Of a stretch of 64,000 bases of DNA, positions 44,135 through 53,051 are shown piece by piece (the first letter of the stretch is position 1; each line of letters starts with the position of its first letter). The DNA comes from Eubacteriaceae bacterium (GTDB lineage: Bacteria > Bacillota > Clostridia > Peptostreptococcales > Anaerovoracaceae), in assembly GCA_902362805.1 (NCBI GenBank), contig CABIXY010000001.1:612358-676357 (forward strand), written 5' to 3'. Position numbers and translations under genes: made by a program. The notes under the pieces were generated by a model, which did no database searches, was not told the DNA's origin, and saw only the letters and a program-made list of their open reading frames with translations.

Positions 44135-46618
44135 TTACCATTTGGTCTGCTCTGTCCTGTCGATAATATCAAGCTGACACCGTTTGTTCATATCGACAAA
44201 GTAAGCCGAATAACTGGCTGTCCTGACAAGGAGATCACGATAGTTTTCTGGTGTTTTCATAGCCTTTCTCAGAATTTGGCTGGAGATGACATTAAACTGT
44301 ATTTCAGCTAATCCTGATTTGCTGGAGGCCATGACAAAGCCTACGAATTTATCCAGGTCTTCTTCCGTGACAAGCATTTGCGGAGAAAGACGTTGATTCA
44401 GACAATTTCCCAAAGCATTTCTTGCCTGAGGCAGTTTTCCGTTGGATCGGATGACCGCTGACGGTCCTTTGCGATCCCTACCGTGTTCTGGTGAGCTGGT
44501 ATCTGACAAAGGCATATATTTTTTTCTGCCCCCAGGCAGAGCGCCTACATTGAGTCCGAGCCCTGTTGGACTTGTAGCGACAATGGAGGAGCAGACATAC
44601 TTTCCGCCCTGCTCTGGGATTAGATCTCTGCGTGTATTTACATATTCGATGGCATCACACCAAGCATCCATAATGAAAGCGGCATTGCTGTCTGCATAGT
44701 CGTCATCATTTCCGTATTTTGGTACCTGGTTGATGTCGTACTGCCGCAACTCTTCGTAGCCTTCCCAGTCCTTCTGCAAGGCATCTAGCAGGGTTTCCCA
44801 GCCACATTTTTTCTCTTTGAAAATCAGAGTGTCCACAGACGTTATTGCATCAGCGGCCTGTCCGATTCCGGCAAACCAGACGCCATAGGTAGTGTACCAA
44901 CAGCCGCCCTCGCAGATGTCAAGGCCTTTTTCAATAGGCCCTTCCAACAAAGCAGAGCTATAAGGACTGTAGGAAAACTTTGCCTGGGCATCCATTTGGG
45001 TTTTGACAGATTTGCAAGCATATTCCATCCAGTAAGCAAGCTGTTTTTCATAAGCCTTTTTGAATTGCCCGATAGATTGAAATGTAGAGGCTTTTCCAGT
45101 ATGTGGCCCGATTTGAACACCGGTCAGGGCGCAGCGTCCATCGTGGATGGTCAGTTCTACAATCTTCGGGACATTGATGATGGCAACATAGGAATCACAC
45201 ATTGTGACAAAGGGAATAAAGATTTCGGTACATCCAGTGGCGATATACTCGCGGACTGCTTCCACGGGCAGATCCGGATATCCGGTTTTGATGCACTCCA
45301 TTGTCACATTGTCAAAGAAATATTTCGGCTTTCCGCGTCCTAGCTTGATTACTTCTGCAATCCTGCGGATGAAGGCTGGATCTGTACCGTCAAAAATACG
45401 GCATCCGAAGTCAGGTTCTTTTAAACCGACCTGCTCCTCAGCATCGAGAATGACGTAGCTTAGTTCATTTACGGCATCTTTTCCATCCTTGGTCTGACCG
45501 CCGAGAATACCCTGTAGACTTAAAGTGAAACCCATCTGTGTCTGTGCATTGTCGTAGTTATATAACTGTACGATTTCGTTCAGCTTGACTTCCCAAAGCT
45601 CCACTAATTCTGTAGCCTGTTCACGTGTCATAGACTGATCCTTATAAACGGATTTTTTGTAATATGGAAACAGATATTGATCCATACGTGCGAATCCCTG
45701 AGATACATTGATGACTTCGCAGAACTCGAGAACGTGAACCATAATCATGGCCTGCATTGCTTCGCGGAAATCTGTTGCCGGGTTGGCAGGTACTCTTTCA
45801 CATACGCGTGCGATTTCAAGAAGCTCATCTTTTCGCTTCGGATCCTTTTCCTTGGCAGCCATCTCTGCAGCGAGGTGGGCATAACGTTGCGAGTATGCGA
45901 TACCGGCGTCGAGGCAGATTAACATGGCGTCGTAGAAATTACATTTTTTTTGTTGGTCAGCGGTGTAATAGGATTCCATCACCTTTTTCTTTTCTGCAAG
46001 AATATCCTTTTTGATTCCGTTAAACCCTTTCTGCAGAACCTTTGGATAATTCAGCACAGTATGACCGATATCTGTCTGAATCATCAGCTGACCACAGACA
46101 GGAGTGGTCGGCACAGAGGAGGCCATGGGCACAGCCTTTTCTTTTACGTCCGGATCCATCAGTTCATTCAAAATCCTGTGTTGGAAGCATTTGTCCGCAT
46201 AAAATGGCAGCACTTTTTCGCGGAGCTGGGTGCGGACATCATTGTCCAAGTCAAAGGTATCAAAGCCGCGAATGGCAAAGTCCTTTATGGGATCATCCAA
46301 CTCGTTTTTAGCAAATTCATAGTAATACTCTCCGAAAAAGGGTGCATAGCCTATTTGGCTGGTATAATCGCCTACTAACAATTCATAAGGGCGAATATTG
46401 ATTGTCTTTTCCTTCAGATATGTTTCCAACATTCGTGCCCGCAAAAGGACACGAGGACCATCGCCATACTCTTCGTATGCCTTCATTTCTGCATAAGCAC
46501 GTTCCAGACAGATACCGTGTTTGGCACTGAGAACGGTATCGATAGCGGTCTTTACCCGTGTTGAACAGGTCCTCTCGTGAAGCCTTCCCCAAACTTCGAT
46601 TTCATTGTTACATTTCAT
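44135..46618 (-). CDS. Glycyl-radical-enzyme homologue with Ser in place of the radical Gly (GRE1)
   Basis: An 827-residue protein of pyruvate formate-lyase/glycyl-radical-enzyme length and fold. The active-site loop has Cys463 in ATGCTEIF (usual motif G-C-V-E). The C-terminal radical motif, normally R-V-x-G-Y-x-x-Y-F, reads RTASYSAYF, so residue 802 is Ser (codon AGT at 44215-44213) where the glycyl radical forms in other members; Val is also Thr. The rest of the C-terminus (VDMNKRCQLDIIDRTEQ) is normal, so there is no truncation. The start at 46618 has GGAG 9 bp upstream; upstream in-frame ATGs overlap that site. A GRE activase gene is divergent from it. As encoded, it should not be able to carry a glycyl radical. 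Confidence 0.87.
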   Translation of the reverse strand: MKCNNEIEVWGRLHERTCSTRVKTAIDTVLSAKHGICLERAYAEMKAYEEYGDGPRVLLRARMLETYLKEKTINIRPYELLVGDYTSQIGYAPFFGEYYYEFAKNELDDPIKDFAIRGFDTFDLDNDVRTQLREKVLPFYADKCFQHRILNELMDPDVKEKAVPMASSVPTTPVCGQLMIQTDIGHTVLNYPKVLQKGFNGIKKDILAEKKKVMESYYTADQQKKCNFYDAMLICLDAGIAYSQRYAHLAAEMAAKEKDPKRKDELLEIARVCERVPANPATDFREAMQAMIMVHVLEFCEVINVSQGFARMDQYLFPYYKKSVYKDQSMTREQATELVELWEVKLNEIVQLYNYDNAQTQMGFTLSLQGILGGQTKDGKDAVNELSYVILDAEEQVGLKEPDFGCRIFDGTDPAFIRRIAEVIKLGRGKPKYFFDNVTMECIKTGYPDLPVEAVREYIATGCTEIFIPFVTMCDSYVAIINVPKIVELTIHDGRCALTGVQIGPHTGKASTFQSIGQFKKAYEKQLAYWMEYACKSVKTQMDAQAKFSYSPYSSALLEGPIEKGLDICEGGCWYTTYGVWFAGIGQAADAITSVDTLIFKEKKCGWETLLDALQKDWEGYEELRQYDINQVPKYGNDDDYADSNAAFIMDAWCDAIEYVNTRRDLIPEQGGKYVCSSIVATSPTGLGLNVGALPGGRKKYMPLSDTSSPEHGRDRKGPSAVIRSNGKLPQARNALGNCLNQRLSPQMLVTEEDLDKFVGFVMASSKSGLAEIQFNVISSQILRKAMKTPENYRDLLVRTASYSAYFVDMNKRCQLDIIDRTEQTKW

Positions 46619-46730
46619 TTTGGTCATCTCCTCTCTTTCCACTATAATCCCACGGAATGGATGTGAAGTTAATATACTTTCGTATAAAGAAAGACCGCGA
46701 AAAAATAGAAAAACGTTATTTCTGGGGATA

Positions 46731-46759
46731 TTGACACTGTAATTTCGGTTGTCTATAAT
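46731..46759 (+). promoter_or_regulatory. Consensus sigmaA promoter of the GRE activase 1 gene
   Basis: TTGACA (46731-46736) and TATAAT (46754-46759), both perfect, with a 17-bp spacer. An inverted repeat TATAC-TTTC-GTATA lies about 50 bp upstream, in the divergent region shared with GRE1, and may be an operator. A perfect consensus is rare and suggests strong expression held down by a repressor. Confidence 0.85.
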
Positions 46760-46796
46760 GAGACTAAATCATTTCGGCGAGAGCAGGGAGGTAATC

Positions 46797-47732
46797 ATGC
46801 AGACGACAAATCGGCAAAATAAAGAAATAATTCCAGTCTTTGAAATTTCTAGAATGGCTATCCATAACGGGCCGGGTATGCGTACCATGGTGCATTTAAA
46901 GGGATGCCCTTTGCGCTGTGTCTGGTGTTCAACGCCTGAATCACAGCGATTCCCCTATGAATTGAGCTACAAGCCGGAAAAATGCATTGGCTGCTACGCG
47001 TGTATAAAGAGCTGTCCACAAGCTGCACTGTCAAAGGTGGCAAAAGGAAAGCTGCAGCTTGACAGGAAGCGTTGTGACAACTGCGGTTTTTGTGTCAGGA
47101 ACTGCTGCAGTAAAGCACTGCAGGTCATAGGTGAGGATTTTAGTGCAGAAGACCTTTACAAAGAGATTATCAAGGATCGTCTTTTTTACGAAACTACCAA
47201 TGGAGGCGTTACCTTTTCAGGAGGTGAACCCTTGCAGAATGTCAATGAAGAATTGATGACTCTTTTGCAGATGTTAAAGGCGGAAAACATATCCATCATA
47301 TTTGATACCAGCGGATTTGTATCAATTGACGATTTGAATCGGGTACTACCCTATGCAGATTACTTCCTCTGGGATTTGAAGCAGATGGATTGCAATCTGC
47401 ATAAGCGCTTTACAGGTGTTGATAATAAAAAAATCCTTGCCAATCTGAAGTACGTAGACACACAGGGGATTCAGACCTATCTGCGCTGCCCCATCATTAC
47501 GGGCATTAATGACAATGATACCCACATAGAAGGGATATTTGAGCTGGTGCAGAATCTTGAACATGTAAAAGAAATCGACTTGCTGCCCCTCCATCATCTG
47601 GGCAGTGCACGTTATGAAGCTCTAGGCAGAAGAGACCTCTTTGCCGAAACAAGTCCGCCAGAAGACGACCAATTGCAATTCTGGAAGGCACGTTTGATGA
47701 AAACGGAGATTCCGGTTAGAATTATCAATTGA
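46797..47732 (+). CDS. Glycyl-radical enzyme activating enzyme 1 (radical SAM)
   Basis: A 311-residue activase. The radical SAM cluster motif is GCPLRCVWCS (C-x3-C-x2-C), the SAM-contacting TFSGGEPL motif follows, and the insert between them holds two ferredoxin-type 4Fe-4S motifs: CIGCYACIKSCP and CDNCGFCVRNCC. Such activases abstract the Gly alpha-hydrogen of their partner. The partner would be GRE1 (divergent, 178 bp apart), whose Gly is missing, so either it activates another protein or the partner has changed. ATG 46797 has GGGAGG upstream; the TTG at 46749 overlaps the promoter. Confidence 0.92.
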   Translation: MQTTNRQNKEIIPVFEISRMAIHNGPGMRTMVHLKGCPLRCVWCSTPESQRFPYELSYKPEKCIGCYACIKSCPQAALSKVAKGKLQLDRKRCDNCGFCVRNCCSKALQVIGEDFSAEDLYKEIIKDRLFYETTNGGVTFSGGEPLQNVNEELMTLLQMLKAENISIIFDTSGFVSIDDLNRVLPYADYFLWDLKQMDCNLHKRFTGVDNKKILANLKYVDTQGIQTYLRCPIITGINDNDTHIEGIFELVQNLEHVKEIDLLPLHHLGSARYEALGRRDLFAETSPPEDDQLQFWKARLMKTEIPVRIIN

Positions 47733-47840
47733 GTGTCAAAGGGATATAGATAAGGTGAATTTGAGTATTCTTTGGAATATATCAAAGGCTGTGATTTTTT
47801 TGTACAATGAACATATCAAAATCATCTGAAAAGACAGAGT

Positions 47841-47856
47841 CTTACATTGATGTAAG
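47841..47856 (+). promoter_or_regulatory. Small inverted repeat ahead of the B12 mutase-like gene
   Basis: CTTACAT-TG-ATGTAAG, arms of 7 bp, lies six bases before the ribosome site AAGGAG of the next gene. It may be an operator or a hairpin controlling translation. No cobalamin-riboswitch B12 box was recognised nearby. Confidence 0.4.
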
Positions 47857-47872
47857 TTGAAAGGAGACTTTT

Positions 47873-49648
47873 ATGGATACGAAAACACTGGAATATATCA
47901 AAGGCATTAAGCCTGCACCCCATGCCGATGGTATGAATCTGGTGAGAGAAGGTATTGCAATCGGCAATTCTTTTGAAGCAGGAAGAAGCCGATTCGTAAT
48001 AGAAAGCGGCGGCAAATATTCCTGCCATATGGATTATAAAAAAGAATGTATCAAAGAAGGTAAAATCGTGTGGGATTTGCTGATTGGACTGGCATCCTTG
48101 GAGGAGGAATGTGCCGCTATTACCGAGTTGCATCGCAGAGCCACAGAAATAGGTTACGAGCTTCCTATTTTTCAATGCATTGCCAGTCCGCTAGTAGGTC
48201 TGCCGAAGGAATACCGGGAAAAAGCCCCTAGTACGACCAGTTATATGATGGACGGACTTGAGGATTACAAAAAGCATTGGGCTGCAGCACCGGCTGAGAT
48301 TATCTTTGGGGATCATCACCTGGTGACACCAAATGCCATTGAGACGACCATTAATGCGTTGAAGATTGGTTCTCCAAGAGTAGGCGAGTTTTCACAGTTT
48401 ATCTGGGACTATACGGGATTTGATGATGAGGTAAAACGGTATTCGGATATGGTAACTGCACTTGGCATTATGGCGTCAAAGCGAAATGAGATGTTTACTG
48501 TAGAAACTTATCTTGACGACGGATTTCCTGGTTACTTTATGGACTGCGTATCCTTCATCGGTTACGCCTTAATAGAACATTATATCTGCAGCACCCTTTG
48601 TAATGCCAGATACTCAATCAGCTTTGCAGGTCTGCTCAGCGAAAATGATACACGTCTGGCTATTCCATTGGCTTTGCACAGACTGCTGTCCACTGAGGAA
48701 CAGCCGGTTATGTCGTACATTAACGGGTCGACAAACATGCAGTGGGATCATGATATCAACGCCAATTTCGGCTTCAGCAGTCAGGAAATGCTTTTCGAAA
48801 TTCTGGCAGAGAAAAAGTTTCACATGGGCTTAGGAATCAATCCGGTCTCAATTACGGAAAAAATCGCAGTTCCCACTATGGATGAACTTTGGGATATCTT
48901 TGTGGCAGGAAAAAGAGTAGAAGAAAAGGCAGACGAATGGATGCCTTTCATGGATTTTTCTAAACTAGAGGAAATGGCGGAGGTTTTGGCAGAGCAGGGA
49001 ACCATCTTTTTTAATAATGCATTGGAGGGTTTGAAAGAAGCTGGCATTGATATTGAAGATCCGCTGGAGTTGCTATTGACGCTGAAACACTTTGATCCGA
49101 TTAAGTTTGAACAGGCATTTCATCCGTCAACCTGTAATCAGGAGACAGGGGAACTGCATCCATTTTATCCGACGGTACTTGGTAGGCAGACTGTGAAGCT
49201 AAAAGAAACTGTTATCGAAGATTTGAGGGCAGCTGGTCACACGGAGGACGAGCTTGCTGGCAAGACGATAATAATCGGTTCTGCAGACGCGCACACTTAT
49301 GGAATTATCTTTGCAGAGGGAGTTCTTTCTGCAATGGGAGCAAATGTAATCAACGGAGGCGTGGACATGGAAGCGGTGGACTTGTTGGATTTAGCAGATG
49401 AAGAGGGATGCAGCTATATTGGTGTAAGCTGCCATAACGGACAAGCCCTGGACTTTGGCAAGCAGATGTTGGAGTTGTCTGAGAAGAGAGGGAAAACATA
49501 CGGAATCTGGATGGGAGGAAAACTCAATGCTATATTGCCGGGGCATTCCGAGCCGACAGAGATTGGGGAAATGCTGATGGAACTTGGAATTGAGGCATCA
49601 AATGACATCGGTAAAACTTTGAATCTGATACGAGATGGTTCGCTATAA
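47873..49648 (+). CDS. Cobalamin-dependent mutase-like protein (TIM barrel plus B12 domain)
   Basis: A 591-residue protein. The C-terminal 130 residues form a B12-binding domain: D472-A-H474-T-Y-G477 (the DxHxxG base-off/His-on motif), then IGVSCHNGQ (compare S-x-L/GQ in glutamate mutase S) and WMGGKLN. The N-terminal about 430 residues resemble a catalytic barrel of the glutamate mutase E kind by position and content (YSISFAGLLSENDTRLAIPL, NGSTNMQWDHD), though that is weaker evidence. Known glutamate mutases use separate E and S subunits; here they would be fused. It likely rearranges a carbon skeleton. It may instead be a corrinoid methyl carrier. It is 140 bp after the activase and ends at a bidirectional terminator. 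Confidence 0.72.
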   Translation: MDTKTLEYIKGIKPAPHADGMNLVREGIAIGNSFEAGRSRFVIESGGKYSCHMDYKKECIKEGKIVWDLLIGLASLEEECAAITELHRRATEIGYELPIFQCIASPLVGLPKEYREKAPSTTSYMMDGLEDYKKHWAAAPAEIIFGDHHLVTPNAIETTINALKIGSPRVGEFSQFIWDYTGFDDEVKRYSDMVTALGIMASKRNEMFTVETYLDDGFPGYFMDCVSFIGYALIEHYICSTLCNARYSISFAGLLSENDTRLAIPLALHRLLSTEEQPVMSYINGSTNMQWDHDINANFGFSSQEMLFEILAEKKFHMGLGINPVSITEKIAVPTMDELWDIFVAGKRVEEKADEWMPFMDFSKLEEMAEVLAEQGTIFFNNALEGLKEAGIDIEDPLELLLTLKHFDPIKFEQAFHPSTCNQETGELHPFYPTVLGRQTVKLKETVIEDLRAAGHTEDELAGKTIIIGSADAHTYGIIFAEGVLSAMGANVINGGVDMEAVDLLDLADEEGCSYIGVSCHNGQALDFGKQMLELSEKRGKTYGIWMGGKLNAILPGHSEPTEIGEMLMELGIEASNDIGKTLNLIRDGSL

Positions 49649-49675
49649 CCTATGGTAAAATTATGATTCTCTTAC

Positions 49676-49712
49676 AAAAAAGCACCTGATGTTCACAATC
49701 AGGTGCTTTTTT
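49676..49712. terminator. Bidirectional terminator between the B12 gene and the HyuA-like pair
   Basis: AAAAAAGCACCTGAT (49676-49690) and ATCAGGTGCTTTTTT (49698-49712) form a 15-bp perfect stem around 7 nt; T runs on both strands stop the two convergent transcripts. Confidence 0.93.
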
Positions 49713-49715
49713 GCA

Positions 49716-51434
49716 CTACACGGGCTTACATGTGGTAGATGCGGTAATTTTGGTTTCCACAAATACCTTTTTATTACAACAGGCAAAATTTGTGGTGTAA
49801 ACAGGGCATTCATCTATCTCGATGTGGCATTGTGTGACTCCGTACTGCTGCATCAGCTTTTTTAAATGGTCGCGCAGTGCGGTTTTGCCATATTCAACTG
49901 CCGTCTGGTAATCGCAGAAATCTTCATTGTGATCAGGCAGGTAAACCAGATAGCCGGTATCCCCTTTCTTCGGCCTAATCAGGCATTCTACTGTTTCGGA
50001 GAACTGTGCTACAGCGGCGCCGATAGCGTTGGCGACTTCTGCATGGTCAGGGATGATCAATTTGCAGTGGAGCTTCTCTATGACGGCAGGAAGCCAGGCA
50101 GATACAGGCGCACCCACTGCGATGACTGGCTGCTGCAGATGGATCTCAGTTCTTAAAAACTCTTCACTGTTACATATGAAGGCTTTGTCTAAAAGAAAAG
50201 AGGCAGCAGGGTCATCGTGGAAAGAAAAACGGTGTCCCTCAAAATCTGCTGATGCCTGAATGCAGGCAAGGGCAAGCTTTTTTGTGATTTTTTCGTAGAC
50301 TGCCCTCAAAGTTTCATTGTCAGATTGACCACATCTTTGGGAAAATTCTCTCAAAGCTGACTTTGCAGCCGCCTTGTTGCCCACGACATAATCACCCGTA
50401 ATATGTAAAATGTCCGTCGGTGTCAGATACGGTCTGGCAAAATCGCTGTCAGCAAAACAGCGGGGTAATGCTCTCTTTGGACCGATTTGAATCTGCCCTT
50501 CTCGATGAAAAGAAATACAGCTATCGCCTCCGATACCATAAGTCGTTACATCGGCGGCCTTGCATCTGGTCAGCCATCCATTGACTCTTGCCCCTTCTGG
50601 ATTGAGACGTACTGTACCATTCTGCAATTGAGCAATGTCAGTAGTCGTTCCTCCCATGTCCAGAATCAACGCGTCACTGAGGCCGGTCAGATACCGGGCG
50701 CCAAGGATGCTTGCAGCCGGACCGGACAAGATTGTTTCTATAGGACGTTTCATCGCCACCGATTCTGTCATCAGCGTGCCGTCGCTGCGCACAACCATGA
50801 GTGGAGCTTTAATATGCTTTTGCAAGAGTGCGGATTTCGTTTCTGTAATAAAGTCATAGATGATTTTTACTAAACTGGCGTTGAGAGAACACGTCACTGT
50901 CCGCTCCCAAAATCCCAAAGTGCCAGTCAGCTGATGGGCACAAAAAGCGGGCAGGCTGCATTCCTGCTCTATGATTTCCCTTACCCGCAGTTCCTGGATA
51001 GGATTTCTTACGCTGGCAAAGCCGGAGACCGCGATGGCTTCAACTTTTTTGGACATCTCTCTGACCGTTGTACGAATTTCGTCCTCTGACATGGTCACCG
51101 TTTCGCGCCCACGAATGTCCAGTTTTCCGCGAATCAATTTATAATCCATAGAGGGAAGGGGTTTTTCAGGGGTCTTTCCGATGAGAATGATTCCGGTTCT
51201 GCACCCCGTTTGCTCTACAATAGCATTAGTAGCCAGAGTGGTGGACAGACATACTAATGCTATTTCCTTTCCTGGTGGTATATTCAGCTTGTCTATGGCT
51301 GTGGCAATGCCCTTGCTTAACTGCTTCTTTGTAGTGGCAGCCTTGCTGCTTGCGACTACTTTTCTGTTTTGACTGTCCAGCAGCGCACAGTCGGTATTGG
51401 TACCTCCTGTATCAATTCCTAAAACATAAGCCAT
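49716..51434 (-). CDS. HyuA-like ASKHA ATPase, without HyuB partner (copy 1)
   Basis: A 572-residue protein with HyuA-family nucleotide motifs: GIDTGGTNTDCALL at the N-terminus, STTLATNAIVEQTGCRTG, the LSGPAASILGARY loop, and ILDMGGTTTDIAQ. It is about 110 residues shorter than the 682-residue HyuA at 23928 and has no HyuB nearby. It overlaps the upstream HyuA-like gene by 23 bp. By position near a B12 protein it could be a reactivating or amidohydrolase ATPase. AGGAGA precedes the ATG. Confidence 0.8.
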   Translation of the reverse strand: MAYVLGIDTGGTNTDCALLDSQNRKVVASSKAATTKKQLSKGIATAIDKLNIPPGKEIALVCLSTTLATNAIVEQTGCRTGIILIGKTPEKPLPSMDYKLIRGKLDIRGRETVTMSEDEIRTTVREMSKKVEAIAVSGFASVRNPIQELRVREIIEQECSLPAFCAHQLTGTLGFWERTVTCSLNASLVKIIYDFITETKSALLQKHIKAPLMVVRSDGTLMTESVAMKRPIETILSGPAASILGARYLTGLSDALILDMGGTTTDIAQLQNGTVRLNPEGARVNGWLTRCKAADVTTYGIGGDSCISFHREGQIQIGPKRALPRCFADSDFARPYLTPTDILHITGDYVVGNKAAAKSALREFSQRCGQSDNETLRAVYEKITKKLALACIQASADFEGHRFSFHDDPAASFLLDKAFICNSEEFLRTEIHLQQPVIAVGAPVSAWLPAVIEKLHCKLIIPDHAEVANAIGAAVAQFSETVECLIRPKKGDTGYLVYLPDHNEDFCDYQTAVEYGKTALRDHLKKLMQQYGVTQCHIEIDECPVYTTNFACCNKKVFVETKITASTTCKPV

Positions 51435-52863
51435 TTTTATTTCTCCTTATCTTTTGTGAAACTGCAGCACCGATGGCATTGGCAACATCGTAGTTTGGTG
51501 GAAGGATCAGACGTGTACCCAGTTTTTCAGCGACAGCTTTCACCCAGCTGCCAGAAGGGGCGCCGACAGCGACAATGGGCTTTCTGATGGTGAAATTAAA
51601 CGAGCAAAGATTTTGTCTGGGGTTTAGAAATTTGTCCATCAAAAATATTGTCGCTTTGCTGTCCCTGAAATCAAACTGTTGCTTTTCAAAGTTTGCAATA
51701 CTCTGCATGCAGGAAAATATCAACTGGTTGGTGACAATATCCTCGCACTTAGAAATAAACTGGGCTGGAGAGATATCGGTAAGGGAAGCCATAATCTTTA
51801 TTGCCATGTCAGATATTTTTTCATCATATTCTGTATAAACGTGTGTTGCGTGAAGAACATCTGTCGGTGTAAAGGATATGCGGTAGACATAACCCTGTCG
51901 GACTAGTTTTGACAAATGAAGGGCATCAGCATCCACATCGAAATGCTCTGCCAGAAAAAATAAACTGTGTGGAGCCTTTTCTAAATAGTGAACTACTTTT
52001 CTCTCAAAATCTGTCAACGCGATAGTATTCCGACGTCCTCCTGCAATATAACAGTCTGTTTCGTAGCCGGCAAACAATTCATAACCATCAGGTTTTCGGT
52101 AATGGTTCAATTCTTCGCAGAGGTATGGAAAAAAGCTGGAGGCAGTGCAGAGAGGAATGACCTTTTTCGGTCCCAGGACTAGACTGCCAAATTGGTCATA
52201 GTGAATATGGCTGTCCCCACCAACCGAGAAGGTCTGAATGTCCAAGGCGTTCAGACGAATAGGATAATCGTTGATCTTGAGGGTCTGCTGACAAAATCGC
52301 AGTGAGCCGTGCTCTATCTTGGTTATATCTGCAGTAGTCCCGCCCATATCAATTAAGAGAAAGTCCTCTTCTTTTGAAAGAAAGAAGCCGCCAATAACAC
52401 TGGCAGCAGGTCCGGATAACAGCACGGAGACTGGGGAAGCTTTGGCAGCATCTTCATTCATTAAAGTTCCATCACTGCCTAAGACATAGAGAGCGGCGGT
52501 GATTTGGTAGGTATCCAAAGCGCCCCTCACGGCCCGTAGCCAGTTTTCAATAATATATCTCAGCAGTCTGTTTAAATGCCGCACATTCTGTTCACCGCCA
52601 TCCTCTCTTGACAAGGGGTATGATTTATCAAAAAAATCTTTTTCCTGAATGCTGTTTGCAGTCAGTGTTGTAGACAGGTGCACTCTCCATATCTCAGAAT
52701 AATCATGAAAGGATAACTGGGAAATAGCATTGGAAATTCCGACGCCAAGATTTGACTTGGTGGTAAAAGCCTTACTCTTACAGACCACCTCTTCCCGCGC
52801 ATCGTCGAATATGACTGCATCGGTGAAGGTTCCGCCTGTATCGACTCCAAGTATATATGCCAT
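51412..52863 (-). CDS. HyuA-like ASKHA ATPase with internal deletion and winged-helix-like insert (copy 2)
   Basis: A 483-residue HyuA-like protein. The N-terminus has GVDTGGTFTDAVIF and the later LLIDMGGTTADITK, but after the STTLTAN motif it jumps to a segment matching the middle of copy 1 (RHLNRLLRYIIENWLRAVRG versus SLNASLVKIIYDFITETKSA), so about 100-110 residues are missing in frame. It also has an insert (about 275-350) with RRNTIALTDFERKVVHYL, resembling a winged helix and absent from copy 1. The start at 52863 fits MAYILGVDTGG; the earlier in-frame start at 53013 lacks a ribosome site. Possibly inactive or neofunctionalised. Confidence 0.72.
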   Translation of the reverse strand: MAYILGVDTGGTFTDAVIFDDAREEVVCKSKAFTTKSNLGVGISNAISQLSFHDYSEIWRVHLSTTLTANSIQEKDFFDKSYPLSREDGGEQNVRHLNRLLRYIIENWLRAVRGALDTYQITAALYVLGSDGTLMNEDAAKASPVSVLLSGPAASVIGGFFLSKEEDFLLIDMGGTTADITKIEHGSLRFCQQTLKINDYPIRLNALDIQTFSVGGDSHIHYDQFGSLVLGPKKVIPLCTASSFFPYLCEELNHYRKPDGYELFAGYETDCYIAGGRRNTIALTDFERKVVHYLEKAPHSLFFLAEHFDVDADALHLSKLVRQGYVYRISFTPTDVLHATHVYTEYDEKISDMAIKIMASLTDISPAQFISKCEDIVTNQLIFSCMQSIANFEKQQFDFRDSKATIFLMDKFLNPRQNLCSFNFTIRKPIVAVGAPSGSWVKAVAEKLGTRLILPPNYDVANAIGAAVSQKIRRNKNGLCFRN

Positions 52864-53051
52864 AGTATAGTTCCTCCAAAGAATTTGTTGTATAATATTA
52901 TAAGGTGCAATTTGAAAATCGAAATACATTCTTTTGGCTAAAAAAGGAGTTGGAACTATTATACTATAGAATGTAAAGAGAATGTTCAGAAAATGGTAAA
53001 GTATTAACATCACAGGAATAAAAGTATGTGTCAGTAGATGGAGGTAAATTT

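Noticed and set aside
44200..44230. Reading GRE1 Ser802 as a frameshift or single-base error
   Set aside because: The frame remains open with normal residues on both sides, and the neighbouring V-to-T change needs further base changes, so one error cannot explain it. Re-sequencing is still the direct test.
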